64,000 nucleotides of DNA from CAYOHR01 sp964512145 (lineage in GTDB: Bacteria; Bacteroidota; Bacteroidia; Flavobacteriales_G; JALEGO01). Shown in pieces: positions 8,659-16,903 of the stretch (position 1 is the stretch's first letter; the number at the start of each line of letters is the position of its first letter). The translations under genes were made by a program, and so were the position numbers. The notes under the pieces were generated by a model. The model was given only the letters and a program-made list of their open reading frames with translations. It ran no database searches and had not been told where the DNA came from. The DNA lies in the NCBI GenBank assembly GCA_964512145.1, contig CAZEIM010000004.1, forward strand, positions 1-64,000, in the 5' to 3' direction.

Positions 8659-8744
8659 ACCCCATACATTGGCGTAAACAAGATGGCCAATGTAAGAAAA
8701 AAATAGGCTAAAAATTGAATAAAAGTTTCCAGAAGTTTATTTTG

Positions 8745-8817
8745 TGGTGCGGGAGGGAATCGAACCCCCGACACAAGGATTTTCAGTCCTTTGCTCTACC
8801 GACTGAGCTACCGCACC
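8745..8817 (-). tRNA. tRNA-Phe (GAA)
   Basis: A full cloverleaf on the minus strand. The 7-bp acceptor stem GGTGCGG/CCGCACC is perfect, the anticodon loop is CTGAAAA (anticodon GAA), and the T loop has GGTTCGATTCC. The discriminator is A, and the 3' CCA is not encoded (CAA follows), so tRNA nucleotidyltransferase must add it. 73 nt. Confidence 0.97.
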
Positions 8818-8833
8818 AAATCAAAATAGGATG

Positions 8834-8862
8834 CAAAATTATAAAATATATTGTATTCTCAA
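8834..8862 (-). promoter_or_regulatory. Promoter of tRNA-Phe
   Basis: On the minus strand TTG (8862-8860), 18 bases, then TAATTTTG (8841-8834), an exact TAnnTTTG, 16 bases before the mature tRNA 5' end. Confidence 0.7.
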
Positions 8863-8903
8863 AAAAATAGAGGGAATAAATTTATGGATATCTGTATTTG
8901 TTT

Positions 8904-9128
8904 TTAATTGAACATAATTAGTATATGAAATATATTGGTTAATAATATAAAAATATTTAAAAATGCCACCGGATAGCTTTTTATTTTAAACCCATAGATT
9001 ATAAAAATTAAATTTCCGATGCTTGAAATGAATCGTAACCAAAACATATCGTTGGTGGTATAAGAAAGGGCAATTAGTAAAGAACCAATATATCCAAAAA
9101 TTTCGAGTGCAGTGATTTTTGTTTTCAT
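8904..9128 (-). CDS. Small YgjV-like membrane protein
   Basis: A 74-residue, three-helix membrane protein (hydrophobic near 9-24, 31-46 and 53-72). The pattern LRFISSIGNLIFIIYG with a following short PVAFLN helix resembles the YgjV inner-membrane family, here about half the length of the E. coli protein. The family has no known function. The ATG overlaps the TGA of the deacetylase gene (ATGA), so it is the last gene of an operon with DUF2723 and the deacetylase. Confidence 0.6.
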   Translation of the reverse strand: MKTKITALEIFGYIGSLLIALSYTTNDMFWLRFISSIGNLIFIIYGFKIKSYPVAFLNIFILLTNIFHILIMFN

Positions 9129-9721
9129 GAAAGGGAAGAAAAAATAAAGTTTTTTTGTTGTAGTTTATGTAAAATTTCAGGTAAAATCTTTTGTAGCATA
9201 GGAAATGCTTTTTCGCTATCATGAAAAAGCAATATACTTCCCGGTTTTGAGTTTTTTACGATATGTTTTATGCGTTGGTTGGGCAACGAAGTTGAATCAT
9301 AATCTTTGGCAGAAATGCTCCATCCATATATTTTATACACCTGTTTTAATATTTTCCACTGCGATATGCTAATTTTCCCATAGGGAGGTCTAAATAAGTT
9401 ATTAGAAATATATGTTTGACATTTGTGTATATCAGAAATATATAATTCTTTGGGTGTTTTAAACCCATTATAATGAGAAAAACTATGATTGCCAATTTGA
9501 TGACCCCCTAATAAAATTTGTTGAAATATGTCAGGAAATTGTTCAATATTTTTTCCAACGCAAAAAAATGTCGCTTTTGCATCATATTTATGAAGAATAT
9601 CTAAGACCCAAGGCGTAATTTTGGGGTGTGGACCATCATCAAACGTTAAAAAAACTTCGTTTTTGTTTGTTTTTACATACGTATGTATGCCTAAGGAACT
9701 AAATATTGTATTAAGCAACAT
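9125..9721 (-). CDS. Polysaccharide deacetylase (NodB homology domain, CE4)
   Basis: A 198-residue CE4 esterase. The NodB motifs are in order: TFDDGP at 26-31 (catalytic base D28 and metal ligand D29), HSFSH at 79-83 (metal ligands H79 and H83), RPPYG at 111-115, a W in GWSISAKD, and LLFHDS near the end. The family removes N-acetyl groups from GlcNAc-containing polymers using a divalent metal. There is no clear signal peptide, so it may act inside the cell or be exported without cleavage. It starts immediately after the stop of the DUF2723 gene, which suggests the two act on the same glycan. Confidence 0.85.
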   Translation of the reverse strand: MLLNTIFSSLGIHTYVKTNKNEVFLTFDDGPHPKITPWVLDILHKYDAKATFFCVGKNIEQFPDIFQQILLGGHQIGNHSFSHYNGFKTPKELYISDIHKCQTYISNNLFRPPYGKISISQWKILKQVYKIYGWSISAKDYDSTSLPNQRIKHIVKNSKPGSILLFHDSEKAFPMLQKILPEILHKLQQKNFIFSSLS

Positions 9722-12700
9722 TTAATTTAACATACCACGTTTTTGAAGGGATTCTTGTAATACATTAAAACGAGTGTCTAAATCTTTGGATAGTTCCTCT
9801 TGTTTATATTGTTTAACAACTTGAGTTATTCTGTACATGATAGATATATCTTGCTGTACCTGTGAATTTACAGTTTTAAATAATTTGTCGTTAAAACGAT
9901 TTAAATAGTTAATTTCCTCTTCATATAAGGAAAATAATCGATTCGTAAGTTCGTTTGCCTTTTCAATTCCGCCTGCTCTATAATAAGACTCAGTTACCGG
10001 CAAAATAAAATAATCAAACGGCACATTTTTTTCAGGTAAAACTTTCATGCAATAATTCAACACATTTAATGCACTATCTTTTTTATTCTCTAAAACCAAA
10101 GCATCGGCTAGTCGAGCAAAATTATTTCTTAAATTCATACACATTCTTCGGTTATTTTCGTTCATATATATTTCAAACGTATCTAAACCACCCCATACAA
10201 ATTTTTCCATTAAATTTTTATACATAATATCAGTATGTACATAACCTGTTTGACCATCGGGGTTTTGAGTTTTCATAGGAACTAACCGATAAGTTAAACC
10301 TTCTAACTGAAAATAATTGTCTAAACCAATATAGGCAGAATTACCCGTGGTAATAGCAAAATATACCGGTCTGTCCCAGTTAAATGTAGCTAATAAATCC
10401 ATAATCATCATATCATTTTTATACACATAGTTTTTGCCAATATTCCATTTAATTTCAGGAACCATTCGCTGAGCCAGTTTTTGGTCCAGCGTTCCATTTT
10501 CAAGCACTTTGGCCGAATCAACCTTTAAGCTGAATTTTTTTGTAGGGAAATAATTTAGTCTTCTGCCTCCACCAAAATTTGCAGCTTTAGTATCATCAGA
10601 AATAAATTGTATGGCTTCTTTAACATCTAAATAAATTTCCCGATCGCCTGAACGGTCGTTCACAGGAACATAATCTCTAGTTCCTTGTCGATATTTTTCA
10701 GAAGGAATACTGAAAGGCACAGGATCTGAGTCGTATGCCTTTCTGCGCATTTGATCTACATACCAATCTGTATTTAATAAAGATAAGTTTACTACGCGAA
10801 CATCTGTTCTGTCCTCTTCAACTTCCTGAACATACCATAATGGGAATGTGTCATTGTCTCCATTGGTAAATAGCACAGCATCTTTTTCGCAAGAATTCAG
10901 ATAGTTTTTGGCAAAATCTCGGGCAGTATATGTGTTAGATCGATCATGATCATCCCAATTTTCTTTGGCCATAATTCCTGGCACTAGCACTAAAGAGGCT
11001 AACGTTGTAGCGATGGCAGAGGGATACTCGGAAATATATTTTTTTAGTAATTCATATAAGAAAAGTACTCCTAAGCCAATCCAAATGGTAAATGCATAAA
11101 ATGAACCCGCGTAAGCATAATCTCGCTCTCTAGGTTGTAATGGGTATTGGTTTAAGTAAATAACAATCGCCAAGCCGGTAAAAAAGAATAATAACGCTAC
11201 AACTAAAGTATCTTTATTTGATTTTTTTAATTGAAAAAATAGACCGAGCAATCCTAAAATAAATGGTAAAGCATAATATCTATTATATGCTTTGTTTTTC
11301 ATAAGCTCCGGTAAATTATCCTGAGGTCCCAAACGAAATTCATCAATAAATGAAATTCCGGTTAACCAGTTTCCGTCCAATGGATTACCATGCCCTTGTA
11401 TATCATTTTGCCTTCCCGAAAAATTCCACATAAAATATCTGAAATACATCCAATCTATTTGATACGTAACAAAAAACTGTAAGTTTTCAAAGAAAGTAGG
11501 CATATAAATAGTTTCTGTATTTCCGGTCATAGGATTTAAATATCGTTTTCCACGACCTTTAAAATCGGACCATTTTTTATACTCAGTAATATGCCGATCT
11601 TCTGAACTGTACATTCTTGGAAAAATAGAAGAAAATTCTGAAGCATAATTGGGGATTGAATTTTCTCGTTTATCCGAAATAATGTATTTGCCCGTTTTTT
11701 TATCCTGAAAATAAACTGGGGAACCATCTTTGTATGGTTTTTTGTTATCTAAAGGGCTATTAAAATAATGCCCAAAAAGCAGTGGTCTATCTCCATACTG
11801 CTCTCTGTTTAAGTACGAAAGCAAAGCAAAAGCATGTTCCGGATTGTTTTCGTCCATAGGCGGGTTAGCGTTTGACCTAACCAAAATTGCAACAAAGGTA
11901 GAATACCCAATTAAAATCATTAATACTCCTATAGCAATGGTATTGGTTAGCACCTTTTTTTGTTCGTACGACCATTTAATGATCCAGAAAAATCCGGCAG
12001 CCAAAAGAACAGCAAAAGCATATAAACCTGAATTAAAGGGCAACCCAAAACTATTTACCATAAGCAATTCAAATTTTGAGGCAATAACAAAGGTATATGG
12101 TATAATAAAACCTTGAATAGCACCTAATAAAACAATGGATAATAAAGCCGCATATATGATTCCCTTTTGTGTTACTTGATATTTTTTAAAATAATAAATA
12201 AATACTAAGGCAGGAATGGCTAGTAAATTTAATAAGTGAACTCCAATAGAAAGTCCCATAAGATAAGCAATTAATATAATCCATCGATTGGCATATGGAG
12301 TGTCCGAAACATTTTCCCACTTTAACATGGCCCAAAAAACAACTGCAGTAAATAAAGATGACATAGCATATACTTCACCTTCAACGGCTGAAAACCAAAA
12401 GGTGTCTGAAAAGGCATACGCTAAAGCACCCACTACTCCGCTACCCATTATGGCAATTAATTGCCCTTGATTTAAAGTCTCGGAAGACTTTAGTATTATT
12501 TTTTTGGCTAAATGCGTAATAGTCCAAAATAAAAATAATATGGTAAAAGAACTTGATAAAGCCGACATGATGTTTATCATTTTAGCGGCCATTAGTTTAT
12601 CTGTAAAAGCTGTAAATACTCTTCCTAAAATCATAAAAAAAGGTGCGCCCGGGGGATGTCCTACCTCTAATTTAAATGCTGATGCAATAAACTCACCACA

Positions 12701-12802
12701 ATCCCAAAAACTTACGGTTGGCTCAATGGTGGAAACATAAGTATATGTGGCTACTAAAAATACAAGCCACCCAACAGTATTGTTTATTTTTGAATAAGAC
12801 AT
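9722..12802 (-). CDS. DUF2723 (TMEM260-like) multispanning membrane protein
   Basis: A protein of about 1026 residues with many hydrophobic segments in the first half and a soluble C-terminal half. The N-terminus has the DUF2723 signature: an acidic loop FWDCGEF followed by GHPPGAPFF, the arrangement of polyprenyl-sugar-dependent glycosyltransferases of the GT-C type, where the first-loop acidic residue is catalytic. The eukaryotic homologue TMEM260 is a protein O-mannosyltransferase; by inference this one may glycosylate exported proteins. Residues beyond about 860 form a helical TPR-like tail. I place the start at 12802 because a -7 promoter box covers the earlier possible TTG at 12820. It leads a three-gene operon with the deacetylase and a YgjV-like protein. 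Confidence 0.85.
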   Translation of the reverse strand: MSYSKINNTVGWLVFLVATYTYVSTIEPTVSFWDCGEFIASAFKLEVGHPPGAPFFMILGRVFTAFTDKLMAAKMINIMSALSSSFTILFLFWTITHLAKKIILKSSETLNQGQLIAIMGSGVVGALAYAFSDTFWFSAVEGEVYAMSSLFTAVVFWAMLKWENVSDTPYANRWIILIAYLMGLSIGVHLLNLLAIPALVFIYYFKKYQVTQKGIIYAALLSIVLLGAIQGFIIPYTFVIASKFELLMVNSFGLPFNSGLYAFAVLLAAGFFWIIKWSYEQKKVLTNTIAIGVLMILIGYSTFVAILVRSNANPPMDENNPEHAFALLSYLNREQYGDRPLLFGHYFNSPLDNKKPYKDGSPVYFQDKKTGKYIISDKRENSIPNYASEFSSIFPRMYSSEDRHITEYKKWSDFKGRGKRYLNPMTGNTETIYMPTFFENLQFFVTYQIDWMYFRYFMWNFSGRQNDIQGHGNPLDGNWLTGISFIDEFRLGPQDNLPELMKNKAYNRYYALPFILGLLGLFFQLKKSNKDTLVVALLFFFTGLAIVIYLNQYPLQPRERDYAYAGSFYAFTIWIGLGVLFLYELLKKYISEYPSAIATTLASLVLVPGIMAKENWDDHDRSNTYTARDFAKNYLNSCEKDAVLFTNGDNDTFPLWYVQEVEEDRTDVRVVNLSLLNTDWYVDQMRRKAYDSDPVPFSIPSEKYRQGTRDYVPVNDRSGDREIYLDVKEAIQFISDDTKAANFGGGRRLNYFPTKKFSLKVDSAKVLENGTLDQKLAQRMVPEIKWNIGKNYVYKNDMMIMDLLATFNWDRPVYFAITTGNSAYIGLDNYFQLEGLTYRLVPMKTQNPDGQTGYVHTDIMYKNLMEKFVWGGLDTFEIYMNENNRRMCMNLRNNFARLADALVLENKKDSALNVLNYCMKVLPEKNVPFDYFILPVTESYYRAGGIEKANELTNRLFSLYEEEINYLNRFNDKLFKTVNSQVQQDISIMYRITQVVKQYKQEELSKDLDTRFNVLQESLQKRGMLN

Positions 12803-12817
12803 GCGTAAAATTTTTGG

Positions 12818-12825
12818 CAAATATA
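12818..12825 (-). promoter_or_regulatory. Bacteroidota -7 box for the DUF2723 operon
   Basis: The minus strand reads TATATTTG, exact. It lies 15 bases before the ATG at 12802 and overlaps the alternative TTG at 12820, which supports the downstream start. Confidence 0.55.
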
Positions 12826-12907
12826 GTGTAAATTAAAAATAATGCTTGTTATTGTTTCTTAAAATATTGAAACCGAAAAAATTAAGAAATAAAAAGTTTT
12901 AAATATA

Positions 12908-14569
12908 TTAAAAGCTTGGAGCAAAAAGAGTTTTTTGGTTAACCTGTCTGCCTCCCGTGGAGTATACCTTTCTAGATTTTGGGTACTTAAATGAATAGGA
13001 TAACAGAATAGATTTTGTGCTTTTTTTATCTAAGTTTAGGATCCACTCTAACTCACCGGAAGTATCGTCTTTTTTAGCCCCCGAAAGTTCAAGTATGCTT
13101 ATGCTTATATCCGATGAACTGGAGGTTGGGACTTGATCTAACAGCTTTAATTTTATAGGTATTTGTTTGTTGTTTTTAACTGAAATTTCAAACTCGTACA
13201 ATTCTTTTTTGTCGGAACCAATAAAAACATTACCTTCTTTCACTTTCTTTTTTTCTCTTTGAGCTACGATATCCAAATCAGGTCCAAACGATAAAACCAA
13301 GGTGTCATCTATTAAAGGCGGGGTTATGTAGGCTTCTCCTATAAATTTTTTGCCCATATACATATTAGCATTTCCGCTTAAAATGTTTAAGGTCTCCCAG
13401 TTATGAATTTTAGCAGATAAATAAGCGTTTTTATCTAACAAGGGTATTGCTAAATATTCATACGATGTGGTAAGCATTTCATCCTTAATATTTATATACG
13501 AAACTTCTTTTCCGGAAGGAATAGAATGTTTTTGTTCAATTTTAAAGTCAATACTCAACACATCTACATTCATAGTTTCAACAGGCTTATTTATAGCTTC
13601 TCTCTTTTTCGATCTTGATTTATCTACTGAACCCATCATTATCTCTTCATCGTAAGAGGGAGCCGGTGCATATTGCTGAATATTCGTGTTTAAATACACG
13701 GGCTTAATCTGTTGGTTTAAATCCCATTTAGATAGTGTTGGCAAGGTTTTAGGCTTAAATGGATCTAGGGTTGATAGCGTTATGTTTACCTGGTTCCAGT
13801 CTATCCCAGACTCATTTAATATTTTAGCGTTATATTTAAATCGAATTTTTTCTTCGGTCTCACTGGCAATAATATCATACATGGGTTTCCAGGCAGCTTT
13901 AGAAATTAAATAAGCTAAAGAAAACTCAACTTCTTGAGCGACTTGAGATTTAACGGTTAATTCCACCGATTTTCGCATATGATTATTAGAAGTTTTAAAA
14001 TTTAATTCTTCTATTTGAAGGCTATCCAATTTACTTCTTAAAGGATTTAAGTTCGCTTGTATTTTATCTACCGACTGATTTAAGTCGAATATCCTATTTC
14101 TATAATACCCCGATAATTTTTCTAACTCTGTTAATGGTATGTAATTTTCCTCCCCTTTGGTAATACTTTCTTGTAAAAAACTTTTTTCAAATTCTAGGGC
14201 TTTTAACTCATTCTCCAATGCATTTACTTTTTGCTTATACCAGTTAATACTGTCTTTAAAAATTTTTAATTTTTTAGAATTTATCGAATTTATCAGTTCA
14301 TCACCATTTATCTCAACCATAGAAACTATTTCAACATCGCTGGAATAATTAATTCGCAATGAGTTGAAAAGAATGGCAGTAGATAAATTTTGGATCAAAA
14401 TTTTAGTGTTTCCGGGCTTAATCTGTGCTTTAAAGTCGTATTTTAATTCAGCGGCATTTAAAAACAACGTAACATCCGTTAATGTTGGGGTAACTTTTAA
14501 TGTGTTTGTGTAACCTATGGAAATACCTATCCATAAAATAAAAACGAGCCTTGTTTTTTTAGTAAACAT
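12908..14569 (-). CDS. DUF4139 (mucoidy inhibitor MuiA-like) exported protein
   Basis: A protein of about 553 residues with an N-terminal signal segment (TRLVFILWIGISIGYT). It has a DUF4140-like N-terminal domain, a coiled-coil stretch of roughly residues 85-190 (repeated K/E/L/S heptads), and a DUF4139 C-terminal domain of beta strands including the WKPMYDI and LTTSYEYLAIPLL segments. The family is described as MuiA-like and usually periplasmic; the mechanism is unknown. The ATG at 14569 lies inside the end of the upstream lipoprotein gene (11-base overlap), so the pair is probably co-translated. Confidence 0.8.
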   Translation of the reverse strand: MFTKKTRLVFILWIGISIGYTNTLKVTPTLTDVTLFLNAAELKYDFKAQIKPGNTKILIQNLSTAILFNSLRINYSSDVEIVSMVEINGDELINSINSKKLKIFKDSINWYKQKVNALENELKALEFEKSFLQESITKGEENYIPLTELEKLSGYYRNRIFDLNQSVDKIQANLNPLRSKLDSLQIEELNFKTSNNHMRKSVELTVKSQVAQEVEFSLAYLISKAAWKPMYDIIASETEEKIRFKYNAKILNESGIDWNQVNITLSTLDPFKPKTLPTLSKWDLNQQIKPVYLNTNIQQYAPAPSYDEEIMMGSVDKSRSKKREAINKPVETMNVDVLSIDFKIEQKHSIPSGKEVSYINIKDEMLTTSYEYLAIPLLDKNAYLSAKIHNWETLNILSGNANMYMGKKFIGEAYITPPLIDDTLVLSFGPDLDIVAQREKKKVKEGNVFIGSDKKELYEFEISVKNNKQIPIKLKLLDQVPTSSSSDISISILELSGAKKDDTSGELEWILNLDKKSTKSILLSYSFKYPKSRKVYSTGGRQVNQKTLFAPSF

Positions 14570-15260
14570 AATACCATTTTTTGTAGGGAGCATTTTTAGA
14601 AATTTTTCTATATCCTTTTTTTACTCTTTGTTTATAAGGGGTTTCCCAATCAATGGAAAAATTTTTTTCCCTGCTGTATAATACAACTCCATCCTCAGTA
14701 TTCACTAAATTTGCAGTGATTATAATATCGTTATTTTTAGTTGCTTTTGATGACATAACAGGTGCCCAAATTTTTTCGGAATAAGCACCTCCAATAATAT
14801 CACTAAGTTGAATTCCCATTTTAGACATATCGTCTATAAAATATTCTTTATATATAGTAGAGGTAAAAACGGCATCTACCGATAATTTTTTCGCTAACAT
14901 TTGTGGATCTAAATCCCACGACTTAAGAATAGAAATTCCGGAATCAGCTAAAAGTTTTAAAGTAATATCAATTTGCTGAATTTTAATGTTTGATCTTTTA
15001 CTCATTTCTGAAGCGAACTCATTAAAAAAAATTCGTTGAAAATATTCACTCTCTTTCTCTTCAATTAAATGTATTTGATCCCAAGTTATTTTTTCGGGCT
15101 TAATTCCTGTAAATACTACTTTTGGAGGTAAAATAGCTATTTTTTGATGTTTTGATACAATATGTTTTGCATTATTTATCAAATAATATTTTTTACACGA
15201 GGTAAAAAATATGAGTGAACATGCTATTAAAAGATACCTATTTTTAAATATGGGCTGCAT
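14559..15260 (-). CDS. Putative lipoprotein of unknown function
   Basis: About 233 residues with a lipoprotein signal: a hydrophobic stretch ending FFTSC, the lipobox Cys about 22 residues in. The mature part begins KKYYLINNA and has an alpha/beta pattern (IAILPPKVVF, VDAVFTSTIY, DIIITANLVN, GVVLYSREKNF) that resembles outer-membrane lipoproteins of the CsgG/GNA1162-like fold, though I cannot assign a family. It overlaps the DUF4139 gene downstream and probably works with it at the envelope. An ATG 9 bases upstream is an equally possible start. Confidence 0.75.
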   Translation of the reverse strand: MQPIFKNRYLLIACSLIFFTSCKKYYLINNAKHIVSKHQKIAILPPKVVFTGIKPEKITWDQIHLIEEKESEYFQRIFFNEFASEMSKRSNIKIQQIDITLKLLADSGISILKSWDLDPQMLAKKLSVDAVFTSTIYKEYFIDDMSKMGIQLSDIIGGAYSEKIWAPVMSSKATKNNDIIITANLVNTEDGVVLYSREKNFSIDWETPYKQRVKKGYRKISKNAPYKKWYYVY

Positions 15261-15296
15261 TAAATACATTATTTACATATAAAGGTATATAAAATT

Positions 15297-16733
15297 TTAA
15301 TCTTCGGCCTGAGGTGAATATACCCCATCTAAAAAATCCAACACAATTTTTTCTAAATCTTCTGTACCCGAAAGTGCGCCCATCATACCATACATGGCTG
15401 CTGTTTTATGATTTTTTACACTGGAATTTTCGGCCTTGTTAAACTTTGCAATAGTACCTTGTGGTAATATTTTACTCAACCCTTTAACCAAGCCTACCTG
15501 TAATTGATTAGTAATTTTATTCACTGAAAACTTTTTAACGGTTTCTACTCCTTCTCTCACATCTTCTAAAAAGGCATCGGCCGAATCTTTGTGTATGTAA
15601 TTTATGGTTAAATGAATGCCTGCTGGATTTTGTAATTTATCAAAATGCCAGCCTTTTTTGTTTAACTCATCGGCTAACTCATACATATTAATTTTATCCG
15701 ATTTAATTCCAAACAAGGTTGTAATAGGATCTCCAATAATTTCTATTTCGGGAATTTGCTTTAATCCATGCATAATTTTTTGAGTAGTTTGAAGCGTTAC
15801 CTTGGCCATTTCTAAATACCCATCTAATCCTATCCCTACAAGGGTTGCCCATGCTCCGGCAATACTACCTCCGGGTCGAGTGCCTAAAAAAGTGGGTGTT
15901 CCATAAACTCCTCCAATCCACCCGGTATAGGTGCAAAATTGATATTTTCGTAATTCAGAGTTTTTATATAATACCACGGAAGCTCCTTTAGATGCATATC
16001 CATATTTATGTAAATCGGCCGAAATTGAAGTTACTCCATCTACTCTAAAATCCCAAGCCGGAATAGGAACTCCTAATTTCTCTAAAAAGGGTAATATATA
16101 GCCTCCTACACAGGCATCAACATGTAGTAAAATATTTTTAGTTTTGGCAATTTGTGCAACTTGTGCCACCGGATCTATAATCCCGTATGGATAAGAAGGT
16201 GCCGAAATAACGATTAATACCGTATTCGACCGAATCAATTTTTCTATTTCTTTTACATCGGCAGCACCGTTTATGTCGTTTTTTGCCAAGGAATATTCAA
16301 TATTTAAATATTGAAATGCTTTTTGAAAAGCAGGATGAGCCGATTCACTAATTACAATATGCGGATTATTAATTTTACGTTTGTCTTTAGCCCAATCTTT
16401 AGCAGTTTTTACCGCTAAAAATATACTTTCTGTACCCCCCGATGTTAAACTACCTCTTACTTGATTATCCCCATTCATTAAATGCGTAGAAATACTGAGT
16501 ATATCTCGTTCCATTTGAGTTAAACTGGGCGTAACGGTTGGATTTAAACCGTTGTCGGAAATATATATATTGAATATTTCTTTAATTTTTTCATATCGCT
16601 CTTTACCGGGGTAATATACTAAAGCAAAAGATCTCCCGTTTTGCCACTTAATATCTTGCTCTCTTAGTTTTTGAATGTGATTTTTTAACTCTTCTGTAGT
16701 CCACCCATTTTCAGGAATTTTAGTAATTGCCAT
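15297..16733 (-). CDS. PLP-dependent lyase/decarboxylase, sphingosine-1-phosphate-lyase-like
   Basis: A 478-residue fold-type I PLP enzyme of the group II decarboxylase family. SGGTES at 98-103 would bind the cofactor phosphate, HVDACVGG at 204-211 holds the Asp that pairs with the pyridine N, and the Schiff-base Lys is K243 in SADLHKYGYASKG. The HKYGYA-x-KG signature and the overall length match sphingosine-1-phosphate lyases more than glutamate decarboxylases. Such lyases cleave phosphorylated long-chain bases to a fatty aldehyde and phosphoethanolamine. Many Bacteroidota make sphingolipids, so a catabolic role is plausible, but the substrate is inferred. There is no N-terminal membrane anchor, unlike eukaryotic SPL. 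Confidence 0.82.
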   Translation of the reverse strand: MAITKIPENGWTTEELKNHIQKLREQDIKWQNGRSFALVYYPGKERYEKIKEIFNIYISDNGLNPTVTPSLTQMERDILSISTHLMNGDNQVRGSLTSGGTESIFLAVKTAKDWAKDKRKINNPHIVISESAHPAFQKAFQYLNIEYSLAKNDINGAADVKEIEKLIRSNTVLIVISAPSYPYGIIDPVAQVAQIAKTKNILLHVDACVGGYILPFLEKLGVPIPAWDFRVDGVTSISADLHKYGYASKGASVVLYKNSELRKYQFCTYTGWIGGVYGTPTFLGTRPGGSIAGAWATLVGIGLDGYLEMAKVTLQTTQKIMHGLKQIPEIEIIGDPITTLFGIKSDKINMYELADELNKKGWHFDKLQNPAGIHLTINYIHKDSADAFLEDVREGVETVKKFSVNKITNQLQVGLVKGLSKILPQGTIAKFNKAENSSVKNHKTAAMYGMMGALSGTEDLEKIVLDFLDGVYSPQAED

Positions 16734-16755
16734 AAATTTCTGTTAAATAATTATC

Positions 16756-16763
16756 CAAAGTTA
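16756..16763 (-). promoter_or_regulatory. Bacteroidota -7 box for the S1P-lyase-like gene
   Basis: The minus strand reads TAACTTTG, exact, 22 bases before the ATG. No TTG sits at the ideal -33 distance. Confidence 0.45.
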
Positions 16764-16903
16764 GCAATTTAAAATACAAAAAGTTTATAATTTCTAAAAT
16801 CAAATTTATTAGCACATTACAAGTTTTTAAAAAGCAGTGTATTGAGCTTTATTATTGCCCATCATGTTAAATCTGCTTAAACTTTCTTCTTTACGTAAAA
16901 TAA

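Noticed and set aside
8986..9222. 78-codon minus-strand frame overlapping the deacetylase and YgjV-like genes
   Set aside because: It is out of frame with two supported genes that are coupled by an ATGA overlap, and its composition is not protein-like.
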